Source: Agapanthus africanus
Taxonomy: Eukaryota > Streptophyta > Magnoliopsida > Asparagales > Amaryllidaceae
Reading direction: 5' to 3'
Assembly (NCBI GenBank): GCA_030015575.1
Contig: JASDDO010000006.1
Coordinates: forward strand, 383,058,137 to 383,122,136
Length of the DNA: 64,000 nucleotides
Position 1 is the stretch's first letter, and every line of letters begins with the position of its first letter. The translations under genes were made by a program, and so were the position numbers. Of the stretch, positions 1-10,890 are shown one piece after another. The notes below the pieces were generated by a model, which ran no database searches, was not told where the DNA came from, and worked only from the letters and a program-made list of their open reading frames with translations.

Positions 1-780
1 GCGATGGGTGCGAGGGTGGTCGGCTGCGGGTGAGCGAGGGAGGAGGATGGAGGGTAGCGACGGTGGTGGAAGGAGGTCGAGGCGGTGCCGGCGGGTTTTG
101 GTGAGGGGTTGCGAGAGAGAGGGTTGAGGGAAGGCGATGGGAGTGAGGGAGAGAGGAAAAAGGAGAACGAGTGAGAGAGAACGGAGGCGACGGGGTTAGA
201 GAGGGGAGTGCGCGACGTGAGGTAACGGCTCGCGATCGTGGCGGAGGAGGCGGCGTGGGTTGCGGCGAAGGAGCGGGTCGCGTGCGACAGGAGGCGGGAA
301 TCTTGGGATAGAGCCGTTGGAGACGAAGGGGACACTGTTGGTGCGGGTAGGGTAGGAATTGAAGTGGCGGGCTGAGGGGGTTAGGCCGGGCCAGGGAAAA
401 ATTTAGTTTAGAATTAATGGAATGGGCACGGGTGAGGGAAAATGGGGAGAGTGGGCTAAAAATAAAAGAATTAAAAGAAATGGGAAAGGGAATGAGGGCC
501 GGGGATTAAAACTTTAAGTTTAAGAAAAAAAAACGAGAAATGGGCTGAGGGCTTGAAAAGGAAAAAGGGAATTTATAAAAGAATGGGCTTGGGGAAAAAT
601 AGTTAGAAGAAATAGGATATGGGCTGATGGAAAATAGGTTTTGGGTTTAAATTAAATAAAATAAACTAATGAGAGAATTACAAAGGGCTGGGCTGAAGGA
701 ATGGTACAGAGTTTAATGGAATTTTGAAAATAAACAAATAATTATAAATAAATTTTATAGATATAAAGAAGTACAATTAT
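1..780 (-). other. Purine-rich antisense region, possible LTR or leader remnant
   Basis: The first 400 bases are G/A-rich (GGAGG, GAGAGAG, GGCGG runs). The minus strand therefore reads as a C/T-rich, CTCTCTC-type leader, similar in style to the CT-rich tract at 53620-54170. Bases 400-780 become AT-rich and repeat GGGCTGAG/GGGCTTG words. No frame is open for any useful length. This composition is typical of the transcribed part of some plant LTRs, here on the minus strand, but no LTR end lies inside the window. The identification is an inference. Confidence 0.3.
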
Positions 781-1183
781 TGGTATAACGGGGCTGGGTA
801 TTACAATGTTAGTGTTAGCGTAGGTGAAATTGGTTCCGGTTCTGTTTCTGGTTTAGGGTCTGGGTCTGGTTTCTGGATCAGGATCTGGTTCAGGGGTTGG
901 CTCATCAGCTGGTTTAGGAGCTGGATCATGTGCGGGGTCCGAAGCCGGATCGGGCGCTGGGTCAGCTGCTGGATCTGGTGCTGGTTCTAATGCTGGGTCC
1001 GGACAAGGTAAGGGTTCGGGCTCCGGCCATGGCGAAGGATCTGGCTCGGGACATGGTCAAGGAAACGGCTCAGGATCGGGTGAAGGATATGGCACGGGAC
1101 GTGGTCAAGGAAACGGATCGAGTTCGGGTGAAGGATACGGTGAGGGTTATGGGGCAGGTAATGGTAGTGGACATGGAAAGTGA
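781..1183 (+). pseudogene. Glycine/serine-rich protein fragment, frameshifted
   Basis: In the frame ending at TGA 1181-1183, bases 872-1183 read as dense Gly-Xaa repeats (GSGSG, GAGSG, GQGNGSGSGEGYG). A second stretch, 781-870, reads GSGSVSGLGSGSG in a frame displaced by one base, so a single-base indel near 871 joins the two. No ATG is present in this frame and no signal peptide is visible, so this is the 3' part of a glycine-rich protein gene or its remnant. The overlapping longer ATG-initiated frame (930-1199) reads the same repeats out of register and is not the coding frame. It could instead be a simple-sequence expansion; the regular every-second-Gly pattern favours ancestral coding. 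Confidence 0.45.
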
Positions 1184-1957
1184 ACATGTGTTTGAGTGAG
1201 CACGGCTTGAGAATTTTATGTGGGGTATATTCATCATTAGTGCTATGTATAAATAAGGAGATGATGAATGGATATATCCATCCATATTCATCGTAAGTGT
1301 TTTAGTGTTGTGCTACATTCTGTATGAATGCCTGTCGGATCAAAATTGACTCCTTATATTAAGAATATATATTTGGAAAAAAAAAACTAAATAAGATGAA
1401 AAAAATCATCATTGGATGACTGTAAGTGCAATATCGACAAAAATTTATATGAGGGGGGTACATGAGACTATGAACGATTCATGCATTTAATCATGACTCA
1501 TGGATTAACTTGTTTTGATGGTTCAATAAAGTATAATTTCGGTTTTAAAAAAAAGTTTAAGTTATAGATGGGCCTAAAACTTCCCTTGATTTAGACCCAA
1601 ATTAAAGATGAGCTTCTTTTTTTGTGATAATTCAAATTCCGTCTGAATCAATCAAGGAATATTCTTCACTGTTTAGAAATTGAGCTTTTTTTGCGGCAAA
1701 GAATCTGTGATTTTTTACCAACAAAATAATTCAATCTATCACAAGAAAATCATTTCCCCTAAAATCATTCAACAACCAAGAGTATCAATCTATTGGCATT
1801 TCACAAAATTTTCATCAGCTTTCCCTATTCCTTATTTTCAAAACAATTGCACCAAACAAGCATGAACTACTCGTACCTTTTTAAGAAGGATATGCAACGA
1901 ATTGGATGACGCTGTCCGTTTCGTCATCGTGATCCGAAATAGTTGCTTCTTTATAAA
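1184..1957. other. AT-rich intergenic sequence
   Basis: I see no gene, repeat or clear element here, only AT-rich sequence with A/T homopolymers. Short ORFs in it have no recognisable product. Confidence 0.5.
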
Positions 1958-1959
1958 AG

Positions 1960-2165
1960 ATTTAAATTGTGTAAAAAAAATTAAATTTTTTAACCAGCGC
2001 CTTTAAACCTAACTCATACACACAACTCACTCACGCACACATGCATCCAGGGGAGCCATGAATTTGCCCCGAAATTAAATTATGGTCACTTTCCCTCCTA
2101 GAGATCAAACCCCGACTCTCCCGAGAAGAAGAAGTGACATACCGACTGAGCTATTGGTCATTGTT
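1960..2165 (-). mobile_element. tRNA-derived SINE-like element
   Basis: The reverse complement of 2101-2160 has a Pol III type 2 promoter. The A-box-like word TAGCTCAGTCGG is at 2142-2153 and the B-box-like word GGTTTGATCTC is at 2101-2111, about 30 bases apart as in a tRNA gene. Downstream on the minus strand come a GGGGC...TTCATGGCTCC body, a TG-rich stretch (GTGTGCGTGAGTGAG) and a T/A-rich tail near 1960-1985. Head, body and tail over about 200 bp fit a plant SINE. Short similar words ATTGTGTAAA (about 1966) and ATTGTTAAAG (about 2158) could be remnants of a target-site duplication, but this is weak. A decayed tRNA pseudogene is the alternative. Confidence 0.55.
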
Positions 2166-3195
2166 AAAGTCTGAATGGTACAAATCAAATTTCCTTAATA
2201 AAAAGTTTTTTAAAAAATTTAAGAAAAACTATAATAGGGAATTTTGTAAACATGAAACGAAAGAGGGTTGTTCCTGCAAATCTCCCTGACACTGGCTTCT
2301 TTGAAAAAAAGCCATGGGAGGCATTGCCTCAATCTCGTTGGCATTGCCTCAATCTCGTTGGCATTGAGCTGCTACACTCGTGCACTCTCTTGAGTACGGC
2401 TAAAGGAAAGAATTGCAAACAACACAAAGGAAACAAAATCTCAAAATAATTGTACAATAGTTCATTCACCAATCTATATATTTCTCACATCATTTTGCAT
2501 TTTCAACCCAGACATCTCACGTGCGATTGTGTTCGAGCAACATGTTTGGTAAACCTTCCGTTATTCAGTCAAGCTTTGTTTGCACTCCAAGACAACTATT
2601 AAGCACAAGTTGGGTTTGGTTGGGTTGGATCGAATCCAATCCTACCTGATCTTTGATAATGTTAACACTGGCCTCAACATGAATCGGCTAATGATAAAAT
2701 CGTGCTAAGAAACAAACGGTTCGATCATCTTTTCTCTTTTCCGTAACATGTATGAATAGAATACATTCTAGCACTTAAAGAACACGACCATGAAACTTAA
2801 AATTTGATAGAAATATAGATATTGAACCAACATGATTGCAGAAGTTTTAGGGGTTTTTAGATTAAACTTTTTTCCTGCAAACAGATGGCCTGATGGAGGT
2901 CCAAATCTTCCTTAGATGTTGTCCACCGTCGATCTTGCAGCAAGCAACTCTGAACGGTTGAGATTTGGAGTGAGGGTTGAAGGTGTGGATCTCAATAAGT
3001 TGTCGCTGATGCCGAACTACCTGTAAGAGAAGTCCGGGGGTGGGTAACCACCGTAGGACCCTCCGACGATCAAGTAAGTACCGAGAAATAATGGCAAGGT
3101 AGCGACGTATTGGAATGAGTTCGAGTTACCTGAGTCGTCTGGTAGAGAGAATTTATATAGTGGCTGCATGGAGCGAACCGGCGTGAGATTCTCGC
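2166..3195. other. Intergenic DNA and probable old LTR flank
   Basis: 2166-2870 is AT-rich with no supported gene; a near-perfect 20-bp direct repeat ending in TCTCGTTGGCATTG occurs at 2325-2362. From about 2880, phrases such as AAGTCCGGGGGTGGGT and CCCTCCGACGATCAAGT look like the leader part of a plant LTR. This continues beyond the solo LTR at 6006-6480. I infer that the solo LTR at 3196 landed in an older LTR-like sequence. Confidence 0.35.
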
Positions 3196-6005
3196 TGTCA
3201 CGCCCCGCTTCCCAGTGTACGGGCAGAGAACGCGACGAGGCCGCTACGTATTTACCCTGAAATAAATACGCTAAGCGTATCTAAGCAATATAAAAGTAAA
3301 AGTACACAAGAAACAAAAGTAATGAAACAACAACTTTATTTATTATCATTCTTTTGTACAATGCATAAAAAAGTAAATACATCTGAATGAAAGCAATGCC
3401 TAAACAGTGGCATAACAGAAATGGAGAGTACTGAAATGAAATGTGTACAATGAATCTAAAGTTCTGGGTCGTAGGCTAGCTGATCCAAGTCCTCACTGGT
3501 TGGCTCGATCTCTTGAAGGTCTGAATTACCCGACAACATTCCAAAGAAGAAAGAGAAAAAATGTCGTCAGCGAACAATCGCTCGGTAAGTCCCAAAGATA
3601 AGGGAAAAATAGAATAGACAGAGAGAGAATGTAGATTTTAAAGTTATATTATATTGTTAACGCTGTTGTTTGTAGCTTGGTACAGAAGGATGACAGTGTA
3701 TATGAGAGAAGTCTCTATATGCCAGAGACTAAAGGCAAGTGGAGTACAAGAAACCGTTTATGCCACGGTACAACAGCAACGGAATATAGGTTAGGTGTCT
3801 TAATAGTTGCAGTCTCGTGCCACTTCTAACACCTTCCGTACCAATCTATCCCTTAAAAACCCTGCGATGTCTTGATTATATTGTTGGATTATATTGTAAA
3901 TTGTATTGTCTTATATAGATAAATGACTTGCCGAAACCATGATATCAGTAAATGGATGTAACTGGAGAATCATGTAAATAGAAGTATATCCATGATTCGG
4001 TTCGGTCAATACAGATTGAATAGATTGAATATATGGATTCATGGATTCCTATTGAATTGTAGTTTGTACTTGGATCATATTCAAGTCAGATTATTTATAA
4101 TGAGACTCAATCTGTGTCAGAACAATTAGAAAAGAAATTGAAGTCCTGAATTAGGTTTTGATGTTATCGGTAACCGCTGCACATGGACGGCAGTATTTGT
4201 GTCTTTTTCAAAGACGATTACCGTGTTGATAACACCGTTTATTAAGTTGTCTACCTTAAATAGGTAAGCACTCATATCTCCGGCTTCCTGAGGCTCAAGA
4301 GACCGGTCCCGCTTAAACTTATATTTACTAGGGTCCTTAGGGTACTTTATAAAACTTGAGGGGGTTTTATGTAAAAATAATTTTGTATAGTTTTCAAAAT
4401 ACACCCCAAGTATTTAATTATCGTCTTTAGAGTTTTCATAGATGTAGATTTTATATGTGTGACATTTCTAGTGAATAAAACCTAATTTCATAATATATGG
4501 TATTTATCTGTAATATTGAACTTGTATGGAATTGCATGGTATTTTCATGTAAAGTGATTCTTTTGATTTAGAAAAGTTGGAATATTTATACTATATCAAA
4601 AATAGGTATTTTGATAATACATATATAAATATTTATAAAATAATTAAATTTATTATTTATCTAAAATTCACATTTTCTTAAGATATTTGTATTTTAAATC
4701 TTTCGAGACCGAATGCTCCTTACGGAGATCTGCATCTCGCACTACTAAGTCTTAGGATATGCGATAATCCGCACCAACCCGAACGGGTTCCCCAAAATGG
4801 TTGTAGCGACACTTTGCAAAGATTTAATTAAAACACAAAATCTTTTAGAAAAATGTTTTAATAGTAAAAGGTATTTAATTGTAAATTCGTATTCCCGTAT
4901 TCTATGTTCCCGAAAGGTATCGTGCTATATTGCATATGAGTGTTGTGAGGAGGTAGGTCATTACCTCGTGATCTATTTAAAGGTATAGTAAGAAATGTAA
5001 TGTTTTAATGTCAAAACTAAACTATATGGTATTTTACTGAGAAACTTATTCATGATATTTTGTTAATATTTAATAGTCAAGATGTGAGGGTTTGGTATAT
5101 TTGTATTTAAGAAAAAGGTGGAATTTTAAGAAAAAACGAATCGGAAGTCGGATTAACTCCGCTTCCGTCGGGTTTTAGAAGTACGTGTTTTAAGAATAGA
5201 AAGGAGAAGGGGGAGGAGGGACTTACGGGATTGCGGAATAGAGAAAATGAAGAGGCAGGCGTAGGAGGTGCCGGTGCGTCGTTTCGTCGCCGGGAGCTCC
5301 TAGGGTCATCGTCGGAAAATCTCCGGAGCTTCGCCCTTTGCTAACTCCACTTGCACACAAAAATTCTAGAGAGTTTTCTTGAGAGTTTGGACAGAATTTG
5401 TGAGTGAGGGGGGGGTGTGTGTGTTTAGGTGCGGTATTTATAGGGAAATTTTAGTGTTAGGGTTTGATAGAAAAACGAATTAAATGATTGCATTAAAATA
5501 GTTTTAATTAGGTTTTAAGGTCTCTGTTAATGTGCAGGATATTTAAACATAACAGGGGTTAAGGGAAGGCCAAAAGACACCGAGCCAAAAGAAGAAAATC
5601 GGATTTGACTCCGAGTCGGCCGGCGTCGCCTTCCGAGTCATGCTCACCGCCTGCCCGATTGCGGCGAGTCGGGCCGATTCTCGCGGCCACGTGTCGCTCG
5701 TTGTTTGGTCTATCCCTGGGCTCATTTGTTTTTAGTGTGACTTTTGGGTTTATGGGTTTAGCATATGTAGACCTTTGGGCTTCTAAAAAGATTAAAGAAA
5801 TCAATATTAAAAAATAATATGGCTGATGGGATTTGAACTCTGGTGCTTTAGTTTAGCAGTGTAAGGTATTACCAATGGGCTATAAGCTCCTGCTTGTTAT
5901 TAAAAAGCAAATCAAATACTTATAGTACTCACAGGAAATGTAAATACCCCAATTTTACATTAACTTTTAAACAAATTTTTGTACACTAAAATTGGAGTTG
6001 TTACA
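3196..6005 (+). mobile_element. Solo LTR, family S, copy 1
   Basis: The element starts TGTCACGCCCCGCTTCCC at 3196 and ends GGAGTTGTTACA at 6005, giving the TG...CA ends of an LTR. Flanks are CTCGC (3191-3195) and CTCGT (6006-6010), a 4/5 match to a 5-bp target duplication. A homologue with the same ends and a perfect duplication lies at 26196-29381. Shared landmarks include the terminus, the block GAATGCTCCTTACGGAG near 4713 and a tRNA-like segment near the 3' end. No internal region or second LTR is present, so it is read as a solo LTR left by unequal recombination. It lacks the roughly 350-bp segment seen at 27780-28130 in the other copy. The family is not identified; such starts occur in Ty3 chromoviruses. 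Confidence 0.75.
5828..5890 (-). other. tRNA-like Pol III box pair inside solo LTR 1
   Basis: On the minus strand, GAGCTTATAGCCCATTGGTA contains an A-box match (TAGCCCATTGG). It is followed about 35 bases later by AGTTCAAATCC, a B-box match. The segment resembles the 5' two thirds of a tRNA. The same segment is at 29203-29265 in the second copy, so it belongs to the LTR family rather than being a separate insertion. Whether it is transcribed cannot be judged from sequence. Confidence 0.5.
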
Positions 6006-7036
6006 CTCGTCGTCCGTTACGCACTTGCGTAACGTCCGCGTTGATGGCGGGGCATGTCTGTTAATAGAGGGATACGCTTGTTAATGGAAGGACGTGCCAG
6101 CGTAGGACGCGGGACGTGGAGCGGCGGAGACCTCATTTAGGCGAGATACATGGAGCCGTTACGGGGACGCTTGGGCTCCGTGCTCTCGGTTGAACAGGGA
6201 AGCCGAGAAAACTCAGCTCGGTGGATAGCTCGGAGACGAGTTGTTGGTTGGTCGCTAGGCGCATAGGGAAGGTTCTCAGGAGAGGTCCCCGAAAGGTCAG
6301 ATGCAACCTCGGAGGCGAGCTGCCGAGGAAAGTCCCCTTTGCATCACACTAATTCCACCTGCATGACCTTCAGGAATCTAGTGGGCTTATGTGGACGACA
6401 CGTCATCTCCTACATGTCATAATCTGGGAAATTCCCGTTTATGAGCCTTATCATTAGCTCTCCACTCTCGCCCTGGCCTATTTATGGGTCAGGTCGACAG
6501 TGGTAAGTCCGATTTTTAACGATTCAGCCTAAGATTTTATCTCAATGGGTTTTCCAAGGAAGATGCGACATTTGGCGGCTACTCCTCTTGGATCCTAGGA
6601 TCCAAGTGGTGGCTCACGAAGCGTCTCAATTCCCGCGCGTATCATTGGTCACATCAGTGGATCAGTGAAATAATTGCGCTTTAAAGGGGTGCGCCGTTTC
6701 GCCCACTCGGTCGGTTGGGCTATGTGCCACGTACCAGCCACTGGGTGGTAGGACATGAGGGGTTATCATCCGAATCCTGGTGTGGGGGGACGTGTCCAAT
6801 AGCCGGTCGCCATGTGGAGTCCCGGTGGCCGTTAAGTGTGACGCTTCGTTTCGGCGGGAACGGATTTGGGCCGTTGGATGCCCTCTTGCTGAGTGTACAA
6901 ATAGGGGGTCATCCCATGGCCGATACTTCGCCCTAGTTGTCTCTTATCGTCTGAAGATTGCCCGGCGTACAACTGCTTACGTCGGAACTTCAGCTACGAA
7001 ACTTTCCTCGGCCAATCCTTCCTTGAATCAGGTTAG
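6006..7036 (+). promoter_or_regulatory. Upstream region of the broken 7037 gene
   Basis: No ORF here is convincing. A CCAAT word at about 6797 and a TATA-like TACAAATAG at 6896-6904 lie about 240 and 140 bp before the ATG at 7037, a plausible core promoter and 5' leader for the gene that follows. 6006-6480 looks like the continuation of the older LTR-like sequence interrupted by the solo LTR. Promoter function is inferred. Confidence 0.35.
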
Positions 7037-9138
7037 ATGTCTTCCTCCGAAATATCTATTAATATAGTTTGGGTTGAGTCGGGCGATGAGACTTCAGCTT
7101 CGGAAGCTGAGTCCAGCGGGTCTTCTTCCTCCTCGACTTCTGATTGCCGAGAGAGTTCTTCTTTGTTTTCATCTTCGTCTTCTGTGTTGGGCTCGCCCCC
7201 CAGGGGGAACGACGCCTTTGTCCTTCGTCGTCGGGGGGCGAATAGGGCCCCCAAGGTGTGCATCGGGAATACCCGCGATGCGCTCTCAGTTTTGAACCGT
7301 TTGAATGAGCTTTCCAACATCAGGGCTCGTTTTCATATTCCCTCTGGCTATTCACTCCATCTGGCCAGGGAAGGCGAGCAGGCAGACCAGGTGCAGGGCA
7401 ATGAGATTGTTCTGTATTTGGAAGCATTACAGACAAGGATGCGTCTGCCCTTCTCGCCTGAAGTTTGCGCCGTGCTCCATTGTTTCCGACTCACTTTGAA
7501 ATAGCTAGCGCCGAATTCGTGGAGAATCCTCCTCGGGTTTCTGGTCCAGTTGAAAATTGATCGGATCCCTTTAGATTTAAGCCTTCTCCTCTCCTTTCTT
7601 CGTTACAAATATCACCCCAGTACCAACAAGGACGAACTGAGCTGGGTGTACCTTTCGTTCAAAAAACATAAGGGTATGACGGCCAGGTCGGGGGTAGTAG
7701 TCGTCTCTTCTTCCATCCACGAATGGAAAGAGAAATTCGTCTTCGTCAGGCTCCCGGAGGGTAAGGATTGGGCTGTGCCCATCAAGTGGCATAGGGCCGA
7801 TTGTCCTAGGGTTAGACAGTCGAATGCCCCAGAGGTAAGGGTAGTGTCGCGGTGGGAACCGATCCAGTGGGACGATATCCTGCTTTCCAAGCATGATTTG
7901 TGTCGGGACCCGGTTCTTGCTCACGGAACAAGGTGCCATGCCAATTGTCATGCCAAGGGGGCGGGGGCCGCCTCTTGAATCCATGGGGGCTACCTCTTGA
8001 ATCCGTGGGACCCACTGTAAAACAATGGAGAATTTTCGGAACACATTCCGAAAGAGGACCGAGCTGCATTATAAATATTACAATGCCACCATCAATTACA
8101 GATGCGCCTTTTAAGTAAATCGACACTACAAGAGCTTGAGAACTCCGTAGTTAAGCGTGCTTGGGCCAGGAAAGTCTTGGGATGGGTGATCTCCTGGGAA
8201 GTGGCCCCTGGTCGGGTCCGGTTCGCTCTAAAGGGCAAAATCCTGCGGTTTCGGCCAGAGTGGACAATACCATCTGTACTGGGGTATGGAGCGTTACATT
8301 TATGGTGGCCCATACAGGCCCCTCAGTAGTAGGTCTATAGTTCGAGGACGAACCATTGTTCAAAGGTGGGGAGGATGTCAGGATCCGGTTCTTGCCCACG
8401 GAACAAAGTGCCACACGAAACAAAGTGCCACGCCAATTTTCATGCCAAGAGGATGGGGGCCACCTCTTGAATCCGTGGGGGCTTACCTCTTGAGTCCCTC
8501 TTGAGTCCGTGGGGGCTACCTCTTGAGTCCATGGGACTCACTGTAGAACAATGGGGAATTTTCGGAATACATTTCGAAAGAGGACCAAACTGCATTATAA
8601 ATGTAATGATGCTACCCTCAATTACAGAAGCGCCTTTTAAGTGAATCGGCACTACAGGAGCTTGAGAACTCCATAGTCAAGCGTGCTCAGGCTAGGGAAG
8701 TCTTAAAATGGGTGATCTCCTGGCAAGTGGCCCCTGGTCGGGTCCGGTTTGCTCTAAAGGGCAAAACCGTGTGACTTCGGTCAAAGCGGACATTACTATC
8801 TGTACTGGGGCGTGGGGCGTTACACTTTGAGCTGGACGGGATTCAGCCCTGCGCGCTTTGCGAATAAGTTAGGGCTTTTGCCGATCTATCTAGACTATAA
8901 AATTTTGTTGTTTTTGGTCGCTGATCCTTGTCTTATGTGTATCTCGCAGAGTCGATGGATACTTGAAGATTAAGGCCGCCAAGGCTCAGGGGAGGAAGGG
9001 CGGTGGCGCAAGCTCGTCCCGATCTGCTCCGGGCCCGGCTCCTCGGCAAGCACCTTCGGCCAGGGTTTTCGCATCCCCCCTATTCCGGAAGAACATCGTG
9101 GGGGAGGGCAAAACCACGCGCGGGATCCGGCGCCCCAG
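7037..9138 (+). pseudogene. Transposase_28-like (putative gypsy-type) gene, 5' part
   Basis: From ATG 7037 the frame encodes an acidic Ser-rich N terminus. A domain follows with IPSGYSLHLAREGE, LYLEALQTRMRLPFSP and, after an in-frame TAG at 7502-7504, LAPNSWRILLGFLVQ and WKEKFVFVRLPEGKDW. This pattern is known from plant proteins annotated as 'putative gypsy type transposon' (PF04195-like). A TRIM interrupts it at 7901. After removal of the TRIM and one target duplication, the frame continues to 8867. A phase-2 intron (GT at 8868, AG at 8948-8949) then restores the frame into a Gly/Ser/Lys/Arg-rich region. Element A cuts it at 9138 and the rest resumes at 31175. Function is unknown. The gene is broken by one stop and two insertions. 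Confidence 0.7.
7901..8824 (+). mobile_element. TRIM-like miniature LTR retrotransposon
   Basis: Two direct repeats, 7901-8298 (398 bp) and 8376-8824 (449 bp), both start TGTC(G/A)GGA and end GCGTTACA. They enclose only 77 bp (8299-8375). That interior ends in a purine tract (AAAGGTGGGGAGGA) directly before the second LTR, as a polypurine tract should. Flanks ATTTG (7896-7900) and CTTTG (8825-8829) match at 4 of 5 positions, consistent with a 5-bp duplication. The second LTR has a local expansion of CCTCTTGAGTCC words (8463-8540). There is no coding capacity, and I could not assign the primer tRNA. The insertion breaks the exon of the surrounding gene. Confidence 0.8.
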
Positions 9139-10752
9139 TGTTGGGGTAAAAATATACGCCCCGGTTGACCAAGTCAAAATCAAAGTCAACCCCAAGCCAG
9201 GTGGGCCCAAGCCCAGGTCAAGTGGGCCAATACCCAGAGCGAGCCCAAACATGAAGCGACCGGCCTCCCCCCATGCCAAAATAAAAATTTTGTAATAAAT
9301 AATTTTGTTGTATTTCTTGTATTTTTATTTTATGAATAAATGTAAGAAAATGGGTATAAAGATAAATTTTTATAAAGCCCATGGCTTATGTGCAAAAAGA
9401 ACTAGCATATGAGGCATGGGATTGGCAAATGCCATTTTTGTAAAGCCCAAGGGGCTATATGTAAAGTGTATAGCCTATAAAGACAAAGATAATGAAAATA
9501 TCTCAACAATTTTTTCTCTCTTCCCAAAAGAATCCAGATCTGTGATCTTTCTCCTTCCTCAAGGTTTTAAAATCTTTTTCTTTCTTTTGAATTAAATCAA
9601 GAGTTTTACTCTTCCTTTTCCAAAACTAAATAGTTTTTCACCACGAAACCCACAAAGGGGAGCTCGGATCTTCCATCAGATATTAAAAAGTAGAGATTTT
9701 TAAAAATCTCACCCTTCTTGTTCTTCAAGATCCGGCCAACAGAGCAGGAAGAAAGAGACTCATCTCCAAAGATCCCACTTTGGGGAAGATCCAGGGCTCA
9801 AGGGAGAAGCCCCTTCATCAGCTCTAAAAATACCTTAGAAGTTTAACTCCTCAATATATGTATGTATGTATGTATATGTATGTATGTACACACAAAATAA
9901 CAAGTATATTCTTTCTGGGAGCAACTCCCAGTGAAGAGACCAACTCCCATTTTGCGCCCAAGCGCCTAAAGCGCTAGCGTCCGAGCGCCCACATGCCTGG
10001 CACGTAAGCCGCTAGCGCCTTTGCGCCCAAGGCGCTAGCAACCAAAGCCCATGTTCCTGGTACGTGAGGTGCTAGCGCCCGAGCGCCCATATGCCTGGCA
10101 CGTGAGGCGCTAGCGCCTTTACGCCCAAGGCGCTAGCACCCAAAGCCCATGTGCCTGGTACGTGAGGCGCTAGCGCCCTCGCGCTCAAAGCGCTAGAGTC
10201 CGGGCGCCCATGTGCCTGGCAGGTGAGGAGCTAGCGCCCTCGCGCTCAAAGCGCTAGCGCCCGAGCGGCCACGTGCCTGCCACGTGAGGCACGAGCGCCC
10301 GCGTGCCCTGCACGTGAGGCGCTGATGCTTTCTCCCACGCATCCTTTGGATGCCCTTTCCCTATATATATATATATACACACACACACACATGCACACAC
10401 ACATATTCCACGACACTGTCCCTGTTAGAAAAAAATTTCATCCCGCAAGGGGGCTGCTGCCCTCTTGACCCCCAGCCCGCTATTCGGGTAGCGGGACCCC
10501 CGTAAAAAACTCTGCGGGGCCCCCGATATATCCAAAACCCCTGCAAAACACAACACTGCACATTGAGTTCGCATGACCAGTTGACCCGTCAATCGGAGGG
10601 GTAATTAACGGCAGTTTAGTCCGCAGCTGTCGGAGATTTAGATCCCCACAATTAATAAACCCCCGACGACCCCAGACAGGGGGAATCTGTAATGCGCCTG
10701 ACAAGCGCGCGAGTAAATCCCATCTCAATGGGGTGACGAAAAACACCCTACA
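9139..10752 (+). repeat. Element A 5' LTR
   Basis: It starts TGTTGGGGTAAAAATATACG and ends GAAAAACACCCTACA (1614 bp). The interior has short perfect inverted repeats (9600-9960). A block at 9950-10330 alternates CACGTG and GCGCTAGCGC palindromes. Next come an AT/AC microsatellite (10363-10400) and a conserved 3' end with AATTAACGGCAG and GTGACGAAAAACACC. A TATATATATATA run near 10363 could serve as a TATA box. The homologous 3' LTR is at 29422-31174 and a third copy is split at 18080-18290 and about 22305-23032. Confidence 0.9.
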
Positions 10753-10775
10753 GATTCTAGCACGCCCGGTGGAAC
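10753..10775 (+). promoter_or_regulatory. Primer binding site of element A
   Basis: Five bases after the LTR, TAGCACGCCCGGTGG (10758-10772) corresponds to TGGCACGCCCGGTGG in element C (20777) and to its minus-strand equivalent in D (51946-51965). The position and shared sequence indicate a common tRNA primer. The second base is A instead of the expected G. Confidence 0.7.
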
Positions 10776-10890
10776 CTTTCTCTCCTCCTATATCTCGGGT
10801 CAAGTGTTCATGCGAACTCATTTAACATATATGCCGATGTTTGTACTGAAATATTTTTTTTTTCCGTGCAGCAATCAACTTTCAACGACA

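Noticed and set aside
930..1199. 89-aa ORF with Arg/Asp/Val-rich repeats
   Set aside because: It is the glycine-rich repeat read out of frame; the Gly-Xaa frame one register away explains the pattern better.
5828..5890. Functional tRNA gene
   Set aside because: Internal boxes are present but the acceptor stem and 3' strand do not pair, and the segment is fixed within an LTR family.
3196..6005. Coding capacity within solo LTR 1 (ORFs at 4126-4404, 5543-5817)
   Set aside because: Not conserved in the second copy and without any domain.
7577..8423. Minus-strand ORFs of 90-155 aa across the TRIM
   Set aside because: Shadows of the plus-strand gene and the TRIM LTRs; no recognisable product.
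10363..10400. Microsatellites (TA)n and (AC)n as functional elements
   Set aside because: Length-variable simple repeats in all A-family LTRs (also 22590-22640, 30137-30166, 30758-30790); only the TATATA run might act as a TATA box.
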